Assembly: GCA_964637835.1 (NCBI GenBank)
Contig: CAZWYF010000004.1
Coordinates: 62,001-126,000, forward strand
DNA: 64,000 nucleotides
Source of the DNA: Glo-17 sp964637835
GTDB taxonomy: Bacteria; Krumholzibacteriota; Krumholzibacteriia; LZORAL124-64-63
Direction of reading: 5' to 3'
A program made the position numbers and the translations under genes. How positions within the stretch are numbered: the first letter of the stretch is position 1; every line of letters starts with the position of its first letter. Of the stretch, positions 27,094 through 36,451 are shown one piece after another. The notes below the pieces were generated by a model. The model was not told the origin of the DNA. It was given only the letters and a program-made list of their open reading frames with translations, and did no database searches.

Positions 27094-29310
27094 GTGGATC
27101 TGCAATGGCTCTTGCCGGCCTGGGCCTGGCCCGTGCTCGCGGTGATCGCCGCGCTGAGCGTCTGGTGGGCGTATCGGTGCTATGCGGAGGCGGTGCCCCC
27201 GCCGAAGCCGGGCGTGCGACGAGCGCTCGTGGCGCTGCGTGCGGCCGCGGTGGTGCTGGCGGTGGTGGCCCTGGCGCGGCCGTTGCTCATCCACTGGCAG
27301 GAGACGGCCGATCCCGCCACCGTGGCCGTGGTGGTGGAGGACTCCGGGAGCATGGCCCTCACCGACCGGCCGGGCGGTGCGTCGCGCTGGCAGCGGGCCT
27401 GGACCCTGGCCGCCGCCATCGATTCTACCCTGGCGACGGGCGATCAGCCCGTCCGCGTGGTGACCTTCCGCGGCAACGGACAGGGCGACCTGATCGCCCA
27501 GGAGCCGGCGGCGGCCCTGGCCGATACGCCGCGGGCGGTGGGCGCCGACCTGCCCGCGCTGGTGGCCCAGGCGCGCCAGCGGCTGCTGGCGGTCCCTCTG
27601 CGGGGCGTCGTGGTCCTGGGCGATGGCCATTCCCGGAGCGAACGGACGGCGCCCCGCGTCGGCGGTGCGGATCGGCTCTGGTTCGTGGGGCTGGGGGATC
27701 CCGAGGGACCGGCCGATCGCTACCTGGCGGACCTGCGCGCACCGGACACCGTCCTGCGCGGCGAGCCGCTGACCGTGGAGGTGGTGGTGGGCGAGCGCTG
27801 GCAGGCCGGGTCCGCCGCCGATTCGGTGCGCGTGGAGCTCCGGCACCGGGGCGAGGTGGTGGCCGAGGAGACCGCGGCGGCGGCGGATCTGGTGAGGCAG
27901 GAACTGGTCTGGACGCCTCCGGACGTGGGGCTGGCGGTCCTCGAGGTCAGCGTCTCCGCTCTCGACAACGAGCGTTTCCAGGCCAACAACCTCGCGACCC
28001 TCGCCGTGGACGTGCGCAAGGAACGCTCCCAGGTCCTGCTCCTGACGTCTCGACCGGGCTGGGACGTGCGTTTCCTGGCCCAGGCGGCGGCCCGGGAGCC
28101 GCGCCTGGCCCTGCGGGTGGTCCGGCCGGGGCCCGAGGGCCCTGTTCTTGCGGACAGCCTGACCAGCTGGACGGCGCCGGCCACGGCCGGAGCCTGGCAG
28201 GACGCATGGGACGCCGTGGTGCTGGCCGGCCCGCCAGCCGGTCTGCTCCCGGACGGTGGCCGTAGCCTCGTCGCGGCGGTCCGCGAGGGGCTGGGACTGC
28301 TGGTGATCGCGGGCGATCCGGCCACGGATCAGCGCCCGCGGTCGTGGCCGGACGGCCTCGGCGACCTGCTCCCGGTCAGCCCCGCGGCGGCGGCTCCCGC
28401 GCCGGCGGAGGCCCCGGTGAGTGCGGCTCCTGACGGCGCCCGGCACCCCATCCTCGCGGGGATCACCCATGGCCCTGGCGCTCCGCCCGGTCTGGGCGGC
28501 CTGCCACCGCTGCGCCGGCTGCAGGCGGCGCGGCCCGCACCGGGAGCCGAGGTCCTGCTGGAGGCGGGAACCGGGCGTCCGGTGCTCGCGGCCGTGGCGC
28601 GCGACGCGGGGCGCGTGCTGTGGTTCGGCGGCCGTCGCCTCTGGGAGCTGGCCTTCTGGCAGTTGCCGGCCCGCATGGGCGAGGCGGAGCACCCGGGTCG
28701 TCGCCTCCTGCGGCAGATGCTGCTGTGGACCGCCCTGGGCGATCAGGCCGGCGGGCTGGTCCTGCAGGGCCAGAAGCTGGTCTACGAGGAAGGCGAGCCC
28801 CTGCCGGTGGCGGTCCGCTGGCGCGATCTGCGGGGCGAGCCGGTGACCGGCCGGCCGGTGAGCGTGGAGATCGCCCGCCCCGATGGTCGCGAGCGTCGGG
28901 TCCATTCCCTGCAACCGGATCCGGCCCGGCCCGGGCTGACCCGGGGCGAGCTGCCCCCGCTGCCTCCCGGTCGCTGGCGCCTGATCCCTCGCGGGGAGGG
29001 CGATCCTGCCACGGAGGGCGAACCGCGCGAGATCGTGGTGACCGCCGCCGAGCGCGAACGCGCCCAGGTCCGTCAGGATCGCCGCACCCTGCGCCTGATC
29101 GCCGCCCGTCTGGGCGGCCGGGCGCTGGATGCCGGGCAGCCGGAGGATCGCCAGGCGCTCCTGGCGGGTCTGGCGGACCTCGACCCGACCCCCGAGGCCG
29201 CCACCCGCCAGGACCGCCACGAGCCCGCCGCGGACTGGCCCTGGTTCGTCGCCGTGGTGGGGCTGCTGGGCGCCGAATGGCTGCTGCGACGGCGTCAGGG
29301 ATTGCTCTAG
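27094..29310 (+). CDS. Membrane protein with VWA-like and amidotransferase-like domains
   Basis: Predicted inner-membrane protein of 738 residues. Two N-terminal membrane segments (WAWPVLAVIAALSVWWAY and ALVALRAAAVVLAVVALARP) are followed by a von Willebrand A-like domain with a DxSxS metal site (VVVEDSGSM, D83, S84, S86). Next come a beta-sandwich region, a GATase1-like Rossmann segment (VLLLTSRPGWDVRFLAQAA), a second beta domain, and a C-terminal membrane helix WPWFVAVVGLLGAEWLL before RRRQGLL. This layout is common in hypothetical proteins near BatA/MoxR systems, but none of those partners is here. GTG 27094 is preferred because ACGAGGAG lies seven bases upstream. It may be cotranscribed with the envelope genes downstream. 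Confidence 0.78.
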   Translation: MDLQWLLPAWAWPVLAVIAALSVWWAYRCYAEAVPPPKPGVRRALVALRAAAVVLAVVALARPLLIHWQETADPATVAVVVEDSGSMALTDRPGGASRWQRAWTLAAAIDSTLATGDQPVRVVTFRGNGQGDLIAQEPAAALADTPRAVGADLPALVAQARQRLLAVPLRGVVVLGDGHSRSERTAPRVGGADRLWFVGLGDPEGPADRYLADLRAPDTVLRGEPLTVEVVVGERWQAGSAADSVRVELRHRGEVVAEETAAAADLVRQELVWTPPDVGLAVLEVSVSALDNERFQANNLATLAVDVRKERSQVLLLTSRPGWDVRFLAQAAAREPRLALRVVRPGPEGPVLADSLTSWTAPATAGAWQDAWDAVVLAGPPAGLLPDGGRSLVAAVREGLGLLVIAGDPATDQRPRSWPDGLGDLLPVSPAAAAPAPAEAPVSAAPDGARHPILAGITHGPGAPPGLGGLPPLRRLQAARPAPGAEVLLEAGTGRPVLAAVARDAGRVLWFGGRRLWELAFWQLPARMGEAEHPGRRLLRQMLLWTALGDQAGGLVLQGQKLVYEEGEPLPVAVRWRDLRGEPVTGRPVSVEIARPDGRERRVHSLQPDPARPGLTRGELPPLPPGRWRLIPRGEGDPATEGEPREIVVTAAERERAQVRQDRRTLRLIAARLGGRALDAGQPEDRQALLAGLADLDPTPEAATRQDRHEPAADWPWFVAVVGLLGAEWLLRRRQGLL

Positions 29311-29376
29311 AACCTGCTCTCGACTCCCGGCGGCCACCGACTCCGCCCACCTCCTCCCGGAAAGCGGGCCTCGCCC

Positions 29377-31014
29377 GTGCTCCTGTTCCCGTTGCTGATC
29401 ACCACGGCCGTGGTGATCAACGAGGTCCTCTACGATCCGCCGGGGGCCGATGCCGGCGGCGAGTTCGTCGAACTGTTCAACCCGGGGCCGGAAGCCGTGG
29501 ACCTGGCCGGTTTCCGGCTCGAGTTCGCCAACGGCGCCGACGGTCCCGCCTGGCAGCTCCGCTGGGAAGGCACGCCGGCCGACCGCCTGGAACCGGGCGC
29601 GATCTTCCTCGTGGTGGACGAGGGCTGGACCGGACCGCCGGGCCAGGCGGAGGTCCGGCTGGCCCTGCAGAACGGTCCCGATGCGGTGCGTCTGGTGTCC
29701 CCCGCCGGGACCACCGACACCGTGGGCTGGGGCGACCTCGCCCACCCGGAACTGGCCGAGGGCGCGCCGGCGCCCGACGTCGCCGGCCTGGCGCTCGCCC
29801 GTCGCCCCGATGGCCACGACTCCGGCGACAACGCCCGAGACTTCCGGCAGAACGGCCCCACGCCCGGCCAGCTGAACTGGCCGCGCTTCGCCCCGTCCGT
29901 GGCGTCGCTCGCGTGGGAGCCTCCCGCGCTGGCCGCCGCGGGGCGGCCGGCGCGACTGCAGCTGACGCTGGCCAACGCCGGCCTGGTGGATCTGGCCGGC
30001 GCCCGGGCCACCGTGACGGTCGGTGACCAGGTGGCGGCCGCCACGTTGCCACCGCTGCCTCCGGACTCGACCACGACGCTGGACGTGATCCTCGAACCCG
30101 CCGCGGAGGGTCTGCAGCCCGTCGATCTCGTGGTCCTGGGCGACGGACCGGCGGATACGGCCCGCTTGGACCTCGGCCGCTACCAGGTGGGGCCGTCCGA
30201 TCTGCGCCTCGCCGAGGTCATGGCGGCCCCGGCCGAGGGGGGCGAATGGTGCGAGATCCACAACGCCGGCGACGCGCCCCGGGACCTGGCCGATCTCGCG
30301 ATCCGTGATCACGACGGCGACTGGCGGCCCCTGCCCGCGGCCCTGCTCGCGCCCGGAGCCTGCCAGCTGGTGGCGCAGGACGCGGCGGAACTCGCCGCGT
30401 GGCTCGCGCGCCTGGCCGCCGCCGGCGCACCGCGGCTCTGCGAGCCGGAGCCGCCGCTGGCGGTGGCCGGCTGGCCCGCGCTGAACAACTCGGCCCCGGC
30501 GGGCCGGGAGTTCGCCGACCGCCTCCTGCTCGGCCTGGCCGACGGCACGGTCCTCGACCACGTCACCCTGGGCCTGGGCTCCGGCCGGGCGCCGGCCGCC
30601 CGCAGCCTCGAGCGCGGACCCGACGGCGCCTGGCGGCCGGCCACCACCGCCGCTGGCGCCACCCCGGGCTGTCTGCCCCCGCCGCCTCCCGCCCCGGGCG
30701 CCCGGCTCGAGTTCGCGCCCAACCCCTTCTCCGCACGGGAGGGCGGCGGTACCATCCGCGCCGCCTTCACCGTCCCGTCCGGCCGGCAGGGCTGGGAGCT
30801 GCGGATCTACGATCTCTGGGGCGGCCTGATCCGCGACCTGGGCGGGGACGACCTCGGCGCCGGCCCGCGCGTGGTGGAATGGGACGGCCGCGACGACCGC
30901 GGCCAGGCCGTCGCCGCCGGGGGTTACGTGGCGCTCCTGCGCTGGCGGGGGCCAGCGGGTGGCCTGAGCCACGCCGCCCGCCGGCTGATCGTGGTCCGGG
31001 AGACGCGGCCATGA
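29377..31014 (+). CDS. Exported lamin-tail-domain protein with FlgD-like C-terminus
   Basis: Protein of 545 residues with two lamin-tail (LTD) modules: VVINEVLYDPPGADAGGEF with VELFNPGPEAVDLAGF near the N-terminus, and LRLAEVMAAPAEGGEWCEIH with NAGDAPRDLADLAI in the middle. A CARDB-like beta domain lies between them (RLQLTLANAGLVDLAGARAT). The C-terminal FlgD-like tail is FAPNPFSAREGGGTIRAAF and DGRDDRGQAVAAGGYVALL. The start is GTG 29377. It leaves only about 12 hydrophobic residues (MLLFPLLITTAVV) before the first LTD, a very short signal that should be checked. It overlaps the next gene by four bases. Confidence 0.78.
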   Translation: MLLFPLLITTAVVINEVLYDPPGADAGGEFVELFNPGPEAVDLAGFRLEFANGADGPAWQLRWEGTPADRLEPGAIFLVVDEGWTGPPGQAEVRLALQNGPDAVRLVSPAGTTDTVGWGDLAHPELAEGAPAPDVAGLALARRPDGHDSGDNARDFRQNGPTPGQLNWPRFAPSVASLAWEPPALAAAGRPARLQLTLANAGLVDLAGARATVTVGDQVAAATLPPLPPDSTTTLDVILEPAAEGLQPVDLVVLGDGPADTARLDLGRYQVGPSDLRLAEVMAAPAEGGEWCEIHNAGDAPRDLADLAIRDHDGDWRPLPAALLAPGACQLVAQDAAELAAWLARLAAAGAPRLCEPEPPLAVAGWPALNNSAPAGREFADRLLLGLADGTVLDHVTLGLGSGRAPAARSLERGPDGAWRPATTAAGATPGCLPPPPPAPGARLEFAPNPFSAREGGGTIRAAFTVPSGRQGWELRIYDLWGGLIRDLGGDDLGAGPRVVEWDGRDDRGQAVAAGGYVALLRWRGPAGGLSHAARRLIVVRETRP

Positions 31015-31853
31015 GCGGAACCCGCGGCAGTGGCCGCATCCCTGGCGGCCGGCGGTGGGCCTGGCGCCCGCTCCTGAGCGTGGTCCTGCCCCTGGTCCTG
31101 GTCGCCGCGGCCTGGTCGCCCCTGCGGGCGGGCGGCGTGCGCGACCTGGACGACGCCTGGCTGGTGGACCCCGGCCACTGGGGCGCCCTGTTCGCCGGTC
31201 AGCCGGATCCTCCGGCGCGGCCCCGCTGGTGGACGGCGATGACCCAGGGAAGACTCTTCGGCCTGGAGGAACTGGCCCAGGCGGGACTGGCGGTCGGTCG
31301 TCGCGGCGGGGCCTGGTGCGGCGTGCTGACATGGGAGCGCCTCGGTCGCGGGAACCTGTACCGCGAGGACCTGCTGCGGGTCGGGGCCCTGGTGGGCCGC
31401 CGCTGGCGAGCGGGGCTGCAGATCGACGGCCGGCGGCTCTCGCTGGGCGGCGATCCGGCCGCGGAGCGGGTCTCCCTGGCCCTGCGGGTCTCGGCGCCGC
31501 TGGCGGCGGGAACGCGCCTGGATGTCTGGTGGCCGCTCGCCGGGGCGCCCGACTGGTTCGGGCGCCAGGGAAGCCGGCGCTGGGCCCGGCTGAGCCGCAC
31601 CACCGGCGGGAGCGTCTGGACGCTGGTGGTCGACCGCCGCGCCGACGGCGTGCCCCTGCTGCAGGGAGAGCTGATCCTCGGTCCGGTGACCGGCGTGGGC
31701 CTGGGCGCTCGCGTGGAACCGTGGTCGGGCACCGTGGGGCTGGTGACCGCCTGGCGATGGGGCGGCGTCATCCTGCGTTCGAGCCACCTGGTCCATCCCG
31801 AGCTGGGCGCCAGCCACCGCTGGGGTCTGCTGCTCCTGGGAGGTGGCGCGTGA
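31011..31853 (+). CDS. Exported beta-rich protein, unknown
   Basis: Protein of 280 residues with a basic N-terminus and hydrophobic core (WRPLLSVVLPLVLVAAAW) ending SPLRA before G, a signal peptide. The mature part alternates hydrophobic and polar residues in short strands (WWTAMTQGRLFGLEELAQAG, VGRRWRAGLQIDGRRLSL) with many Trp, Arg and Gly, as in small outer-membrane beta-barrels. I do not recognise a family. It overlaps both neighbours by four bases, so it is made together with the LTD protein and the barrel-like protein that follow one another here. Confidence 0.65.
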   Translation: MSGTRGSGRIPGGRRWAWRPLLSVVLPLVLVAAAWSPLRAGGVRDLDDAWLVDPGHWGALFAGQPDPPARPRWWTAMTQGRLFGLEELAQAGLAVGRRGGAWCGVLTWERLGRGNLYREDLLRVGALVGRRWRAGLQIDGRRLSLGGDPAAERVSLALRVSAPLAAGTRLDVWWPLAGAPDWFGRQGSRRWARLSRTTGGSVWTLVVDRRADGVPLLQGELILGPVTGVGLGARVEPWSGTVGLVTAWRWGGVILRSSHLVHPELGASHRWGLLLLGGGA

Positions 31854-33499
31854 ACGCGGGCGACGCGGGCGGGCGCCGACGGTGGCGCGGCCTCCTGCTG
31901 GCGATGGCGATCGCGGGCAGCGCCGGGCCGGGGGGCGGGGCTCCGGCCCGGGCCGGCGACGACACGGCCGCGACCCTGGACCCGGCGGAACTCGACGCGC
32001 TGCTGGCCGAGCTGGAGGCCGACGGTGGGCTGCTGACCGCTGCCGAACGCGCGGAGATCGCCGCGCAGCTCGCCAGCGACCTCGCTGGCGGGTCCCGCGG
32101 CGCTGCCCGTGGGCGCGACCCGGGGGGCCTTCGCGGACACTGGGACGCCGCGCTCACGGGAAGACCCGACGCGGATGCCCGCTGGCGCGGCGCGCTGTCG
32201 CTCCGCGGGACGGGCTGGGCCGCCCGGGTCCGCGGCGATTCGCGCGGGTCGGCCCGCCGCCTGGCGGCCTGGTGGCAGGCGTCGGGGACGGGGTGGGAAC
32301 TGGCGCTGGGCGATGGCTGGGCCGTCTGCGGCGGCGGGCTCGTCACCGCCGGGCCCGGGCGCGGACGGCTCTCCGCGGAGGACCCCCTGGACCTGCCGCG
32401 GCCGCGGTGGCGACGATCGGCGGCGCTGGTGGCGTCGGCGCCGCGGCTGGCCGGGGCGCTCACCGTGTCCCGGGGTGGCTGGCGGCTCGCCCTCGGTGGC
32501 GGCCGCCGGCCGCACACGGCCAGCGGCATCGCCGACGCGTTTGCGGCCCCGGCCGCCACCGGCCATCTCCAGCTCGCCTGGGAGGGCGCGGGGCACGCCG
32601 TGGCCGCGACCAGCACCACCCGCCCGGACGGCGAGGGGCGGGCGCTGGACCTGGGTCTGCGGCACGGGCCCTGGCGCCTGACCACCGCGGTCGGACGCTG
32701 GCGCCGGCGCACCGGGGAGCAGGGCCACGGCTGGGTGGTTCACGCCGCGCGCCGGGCCGAGCGCTGGCAGCTGGGGCTGCAGCTGGCCGCGACCGGGGGC
32801 GCGGACGGACTGGAGGCTGCCCGCCGCTCCGCCTGCCTCTCCGGCTGGCGTGGCCGCGGCTGGGCCGCCCGGCTGCGCTGGCGGCTGCCGTCCGGCCTGG
32901 ACCTGGCCGCCATCCTGGGCACCTCGCGGGACCGGGACTCCGATCTGGCGCGAGGCCGACGGCGCCAACGGACCACGGGCGAACTCCGCCTCGCCGGCCG
33001 CGTGGACGACCGCCTGGACTGGGCGCTCCGCCTGCGCCGGATCGAGGAGAGCTGGCTGGCCTGGGACCCGCGGCAGCCGTGGCTGCCCGCTGGCGACGAT
33101 GGTCGGCGCGAGCGGATCTGGCTGGCCGCGAGCGTGGCGGCACCCGTGGGGCCGGGAAGCGGGAGCGCGAGCTGGCGGCGGCTCGAGCAGGCCGGTGCGG
33201 CCCGCCATCTGCTCGCCCTGCGCTGGGAACGCGACGGGCCCGCCGTCCGCTTCCGCGTGACCCTGCGCTCGGCCTGGGGCGATCCGCTCGACCTGGTGGC
33301 CGTCTCCGCGCCGGTGGCCGGTCTGGTCCGCCTGCGCCACTGGGGAGCCTGGGAGCAGGGCCTGGGCCTGGGACTCTCCGGCCGCGGACGCTGGCGCTGG
33401 CGCCTGGGAGCGGAATGGCGCCGGGCGGCGCGCCATGCCGGGCAGACCGGTGGCGGACCGGCGCTGGAGGCGCTCGCGGGCTGGGGCCTGCGCTTCTGA
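31850..33499 (+). CDS. Predicted outer-membrane beta-barrel protein, unknown
   Basis: Protein of 549 residues starting at GTG 31850 within GTGA. The signal peptide (LLLAMAIAGSAGPGGGAPARA) is followed by an acidic helical stretch (LDPAELDALLAELEADGGLL) and then about 450 residues of regularly spaced amphipathic strands such as WAARVRGDSRGSARRLAAWW and RWRLGAEWRRAARHAGQTGG. It ends GWGLRF. A terminal Phe after alternating strands is the usual signal for BAM-dependent insertion in the outer membrane. No transporter family is recognised. Arg content is high, partly because of GC bias. Confidence 0.68.
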   Translation: MNAGDAGGRRRWRGLLLAMAIAGSAGPGGGAPARAGDDTAATLDPAELDALLAELEADGGLLTAAERAEIAAQLASDLAGGSRGAARGRDPGGLRGHWDAALTGRPDADARWRGALSLRGTGWAARVRGDSRGSARRLAAWWQASGTGWELALGDGWAVCGGGLVTAGPGRGRLSAEDPLDLPRPRWRRSAALVASAPRLAGALTVSRGGWRLALGGGRRPHTASGIADAFAAPAATGHLQLAWEGAGHAVAATSTTRPDGEGRALDLGLRHGPWRLTTAVGRWRRRTGEQGHGWVVHAARRAERWQLGLQLAATGGADGLEAARRSACLSGWRGRGWAARLRWRLPSGLDLAAILGTSRDRDSDLARGRRRQRTTGELRLAGRVDDRLDWALRLRRIEESWLAWDPRQPWLPAGDDGRRERIWLAASVAAPVGPGSGSASWRRLEQAGAARHLLALRWERDGPAVRFRVTLRSAWGDPLDLVAVSAPVAGLVRLRHWGAWEQGLGLGLSGRGRWRWRLGAEWRRAARHAGQTGGGPALEALAGWGLRF

Positions 33500-33590
33500 T
33501 CCTCAATCCCGGGCCGCGATGGCCGATGAAGAGGGCGACCGGGGGCGCGTGGGGTGTCGCCGGTGATCACCCTGACGTTCGACGAGGATC

Positions 33591-35243
33591 ATGACCTGCG
33601 GCCTTGCCAGCCATCCGCTCCTGGTCGAGTCGCCCCGGCCCGCGCTGGCGGAGATCCCCGAGGCGCTCCTCGAGGAGCTGCGCGACCTCGCCGCGGCCCA
33701 CGACCACTGCACCGGCCGGGCGCGCCAGCTGTACGAGCAGCTGCGCAAGATGCTCGGTCAGGATCGGCTGCTCACCTGCCTGCTGGGCATCCAGGAACTG
33801 GCCCAGACCGATGACCCGGCCGGCGCCCGGCTGCTCGCCGCCTGCATCGACGCCAACACGCCCGGCGCCCTGCTGCTGCCGAGGGTGCGGCGATTCCGTT
33901 CGCTGGGCCGGCTGCTGGCCGCCGACACCGAGCTGGTGGGCGAGGTGTTCCTGCGCGAGTGGCAGCAGCGGCTGGCGGCGGCCGTCACCACTGCCGGCGC
34001 CCGGCTGGACGCCCTGGGCGTGGACGTGGACCCGGGCAACGGACGGCCGGTGGACCGGCCGCCATTGCCCCTGCTGCGGGCCGCGGTGGCCACCCTGGCG
34101 CCCCAGCGTCCGGACGCCGAGCCCGAGCGGGCGGATCTGGCGTTGATCGGCGAGCTGGTGCGGCTGGAGGCCGATGCCTGCCAGGAGCGGGTCAGCCGCC
34201 TGGCCGGCGTCATCGATCCCTTCCGGGTCACCGCGGTGATGCGGGCCCTGCCGCTGCTGAACCGTGCCGACGCGGAGATCCGGGATCTCGGCCGCCTGGC
34301 CTCCTGGCTCGAGAGCGGCGACGTGGAGGCCGCCTTCCGGCGACGGGTGGTGACGGGGTTCGAGGTGCTCGAGGAGAACGAGCGCGCGCGGCTGCTGACC
34401 ACGCTGCGGCAGGAAACGCGACTGGCGCCGCTGGCCGCCGTCTACGACGCCCTGGTCGTGGCGCCGCTGGCGGTGCGCCAGGTGGCCGGCCCGGTGGCCC
34501 GCCTGCTGGTGCTCGGGCGCGCCCTGCAACGCGAGGGCGTGCGGACCACGCCGCTGACCCTGGTCCAGGCCGTGCATCTGGTGCTGGCCGGCAGCCCGAG
34601 CGGACGCTTCGAGCTGCCGCTGGATGCGGAGCTGCAGGAGGTGGTGGGGCGGGTCCTGCTGTCGTCCCGTCACGGGGGATCGGACGACCTCGCCGGCCTC
34701 GAGATCCAGGCGGGCCGGCTGGTGGTGGCCGGGCCCCGGCTGGGGCTGGGCGACCGCATCTGGCGCCATGACCTGCCCACGCTGGCGGAGCTCACCTCCC
34801 CGCTCCCGGAGGCCGATTCCCGGACCGAGGCCGAGGCGGATCCGGAGTCCGAGACCACCGACCAGCGGGACAAGGGCAACGCGGCCGTCAAGCAGATGGT
34901 GATGAACAACATCGGCAGCGTGAGCATCGTGCTGGGCTTCCTGCGCAATCCCAAGGTGACCGCCATCCCTGGCCTGGTGGCCGATGTCGTCCGCCGGACC
35001 CGGTCGGGCCGCGTGCTCGAGGTGATCGCGGGCGACCGGCGCCTGACCGGCGGCCACGCCAACAAGGACGTCCCCCGCGCGCTGCTCGAGAGCCCCGTGA
35101 ACATCCCGGTCAAGACGCTGCGCCGCTTCATCCACGTCAAGTACGTCTCCAAGACCGACCTGCGTCGCATGGCGCGCGACAAGGCGCGCCTGCGCAAGGA
35201 GGTCTGCAAGGAGATCGAGGCCTACCTCGAGTCGCTGGCCTGA
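33591..35243 (+). CDS. Conserved helical protein of unknown function
   Basis: Cytoplasmic-looking protein of 550 residues, almost all helical, with no signal peptide. ATG 33591 follows GACGAGGATC. The first 430 residues have no recognisable motif. The last 110 (AAVKQMVMNNIGSVSIVLGF, LRNPKVTAIPGLVADVVRR, ALLESPVNIPVKTLRRFIHV, KYVSKTDLRRMARDKARLRK) follow the pattern 'NPK(I/V)T ... LL.NP..P ... R.L ... DL..LA+.K', which I associate with HEAT-like repeat proteins of unknown function in Deltaproteobacteria-like genomes. That link is from memory and untested. An acidic linker (EADSRTEAEADPESETTDQ) separates the two parts. Confidence 0.6.
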   Translation: MTCGLASHPLLVESPRPALAEIPEALLEELRDLAAAHDHCTGRARQLYEQLRKMLGQDRLLTCLLGIQELAQTDDPAGARLLAACIDANTPGALLLPRVRRFRSLGRLLAADTELVGEVFLREWQQRLAAAVTTAGARLDALGVDVDPGNGRPVDRPPLPLLRAAVATLAPQRPDAEPERADLALIGELVRLEADACQERVSRLAGVIDPFRVTAVMRALPLLNRADAEIRDLGRLASWLESGDVEAAFRRRVVTGFEVLEENERARLLTTLRQETRLAPLAAVYDALVVAPLAVRQVAGPVARLLVLGRALQREGVRTTPLTLVQAVHLVLAGSPSGRFELPLDAELQEVVGRVLLSSRHGGSDDLAGLEIQAGRLVVAGPRLGLGDRIWRHDLPTLAELTSPLPEADSRTEAEADPESETTDQRDKGNAAVKQMVMNNIGSVSIVLGFLRNPKVTAIPGLVADVVRRTRSGRVLEVIAGDRRLTGGHANKDVPRALLESPVNIPVKTLRRFIHVKYVSKTDLRRMARDKARLRKEVCKEIEAYLESLA

Positions 35244-35322
35244 GCGGCCGGCGCGGACGCCGCCGCGCCCGCGGGCCTGCCGCCCGGACACACGCCACGC
35301 GGACGCGCCGCGCGGACACGTC

Positions 35323-35351
35323 TTGACGCTGCCTGGCCCGGGATCTAGCTT
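35323..35351 (+). promoter_or_regulatory. Sigma-70 promoter for carbamate kinase
   Basis: TTGACG at 35323-35328, a 17-base spacer and TAGCTT at 35346-35351. The leader to the ATG at 35424 is about 65 nt. The rest of the 180-base gap after the preceding gene is featureless GC-rich sequence. Confidence 0.7.
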
Positions 35352-35423
35352 CTTCGCTTCCTCTCGATCGCCGGTTCCTGCCCGCCCAGGAACCGGCCGC
35401 CGTCTTTCTCAAGGTGGGTGGAC

Positions 35424-36398
35424 ATGCAGGCAGGCAGCGAGATCTCGCGTCGGATGGTGATCGCCCTGGGGGGCAATGCGATCCTGCCCGTGGGCAAGCG
35501 GGGGACCTTCGACGAGCAGGTGGATGTCACGCGGGAGACCATGGATCAGGTGGCCCAGCTGGCCGCCCGCGGGCACGACATCGTCATGAGCCACGGCAAC
35601 GGACCGGTGGTGGGCAACATCGTCCTGCGCAACGACGCCGGCGAGCAGCTCCACGGCATCCCGGCCATGCCCATGTTCGTCTGCGGCGCCGACAGCCAGG
35701 GCGGCCTCGGCTACCTGATCCAGCAGGCTCTGCGCAACAGCCTGCTCGGGGTGGGCATCGACCGCACCGTCACGTCGGTCGTCACCCAGGTCCGCGTGGA
35801 TCCTGCCGATCCGGCCTTCGCCCATCCCACCAAGCCCATCGGCCCCTTCTACGACGAGGAGCAGGCCCGCCTGCTGGAGCAGGAGAACGGCTGGACCGTG
35901 GTCCAGGACGCCGGTCGCGGCTGGCGTCGCGTGGTGCCCAGCCCGCGGCCGCTGGAGGTGGTGGAGTGGCCGGCCATCAAGGCGCTCCTGGACGCCGGCG
36001 TGCTGGTGATCGCCGTCGGCGGTGGTGGCATCCCGGTGGTGCGCGAGGAGTCCGGAGAGCTGCACGGCGTCGACGCGGTGATCGACAAGGACCGCGCCAG
36101 CGATCTGCTGGGCCGGCTGGTGGGCGCCGATACGCTGATGATCGTCACCCAGATCGACCGGGTGTTCATCCGCTTCGGCCAGCCGGATGCCGAGGCGCTG
36201 GACGTGCTGCCCGCCTCGCGGGCGCAGGCGCTGCTGGATGCGGGGGAGTTCCCGGCCGGCAGCATGGGCCCGAAGATCGAGTCGGCGCTGGGATTCCTGC
36301 AGAACGGCGGCCGCGAGGTGATCATCACCGACCCGCCGTCCATCCTGGCCGCCGTGGCCGGGGAGGCGGGGACGCGGATCGTGCCCGACCATGGGTGA
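35424..36398 (+). CDS. arcC: Carbamate kinase
   Basis: Amino acid kinase-fold enzyme interconverting carbamoyl phosphate plus ADP and carbamate plus ATP, 324 residues. Family motifs are VIALGGNAILP, SHGNGPVVGNI, FVCGADSQGGLGYLIQQ, GGGGIPV and VDAVIDKDRASDLLG. ATG 35424 is chosen for its spacing from AAGGTGGG; an in-frame GTG lies two codons upstream. No arcA or arcB is adjacent. It has its own promoter and a classical terminator, so it is monocistronic. The direction (ATP recovery or carbamoyl phosphate supply) cannot be told from the sequence. Confidence 0.93.
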   Translation: MQAGSEISRRMVIALGGNAILPVGKRGTFDEQVDVTRETMDQVAQLAARGHDIVMSHGNGPVVGNIVLRNDAGEQLHGIPAMPMFVCGADSQGGLGYLIQQALRNSLLGVGIDRTVTSVVTQVRVDPADPAFAHPTKPIGPFYDEEQARLLEQENGWTVVQDAGRGWRRVVPSPRPLEVVEWPAIKALLDAGVLVIAVGGGGIPVVREESGELHGVDAVIDKDRASDLLGRLVGADTLMIVTQIDRVFIRFGQPDAEALDVLPASRAQALLDAGEFPAGSMGPKIESALGFLQNGGREVIITDPPSILAAVAGEAGTRIVPDHG

Positions 36399-36420
36399 GA
36401 CGCCCGTCGTGTCCCGAGAA

Positions 36421-36448
36421 GGCGACCCCGGCGGTGGGGTCGCCTTTT
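36421..36448 (+). terminator. Intrinsic terminator after carbamate kinase
   Basis: Nine-base perfect stem GGCGACCCC/GGGGTCGCC with a six-base loop, flanked by AA and followed by TTTT, 22 bases after the stop. Confidence 0.92.
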
Positions 36449-36451
36449 CCA

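Noticed and set aside
27079..31332. A 1417-codon open frame on the - strand across the VWA and LTD genes
   Set aside because: It is antisense to well-supported genes, its protein is dominated by GC-bias residues (Arg, Gly, Ala, Gln, His) with no motif, and such frames are common opposite real genes at this GC content.
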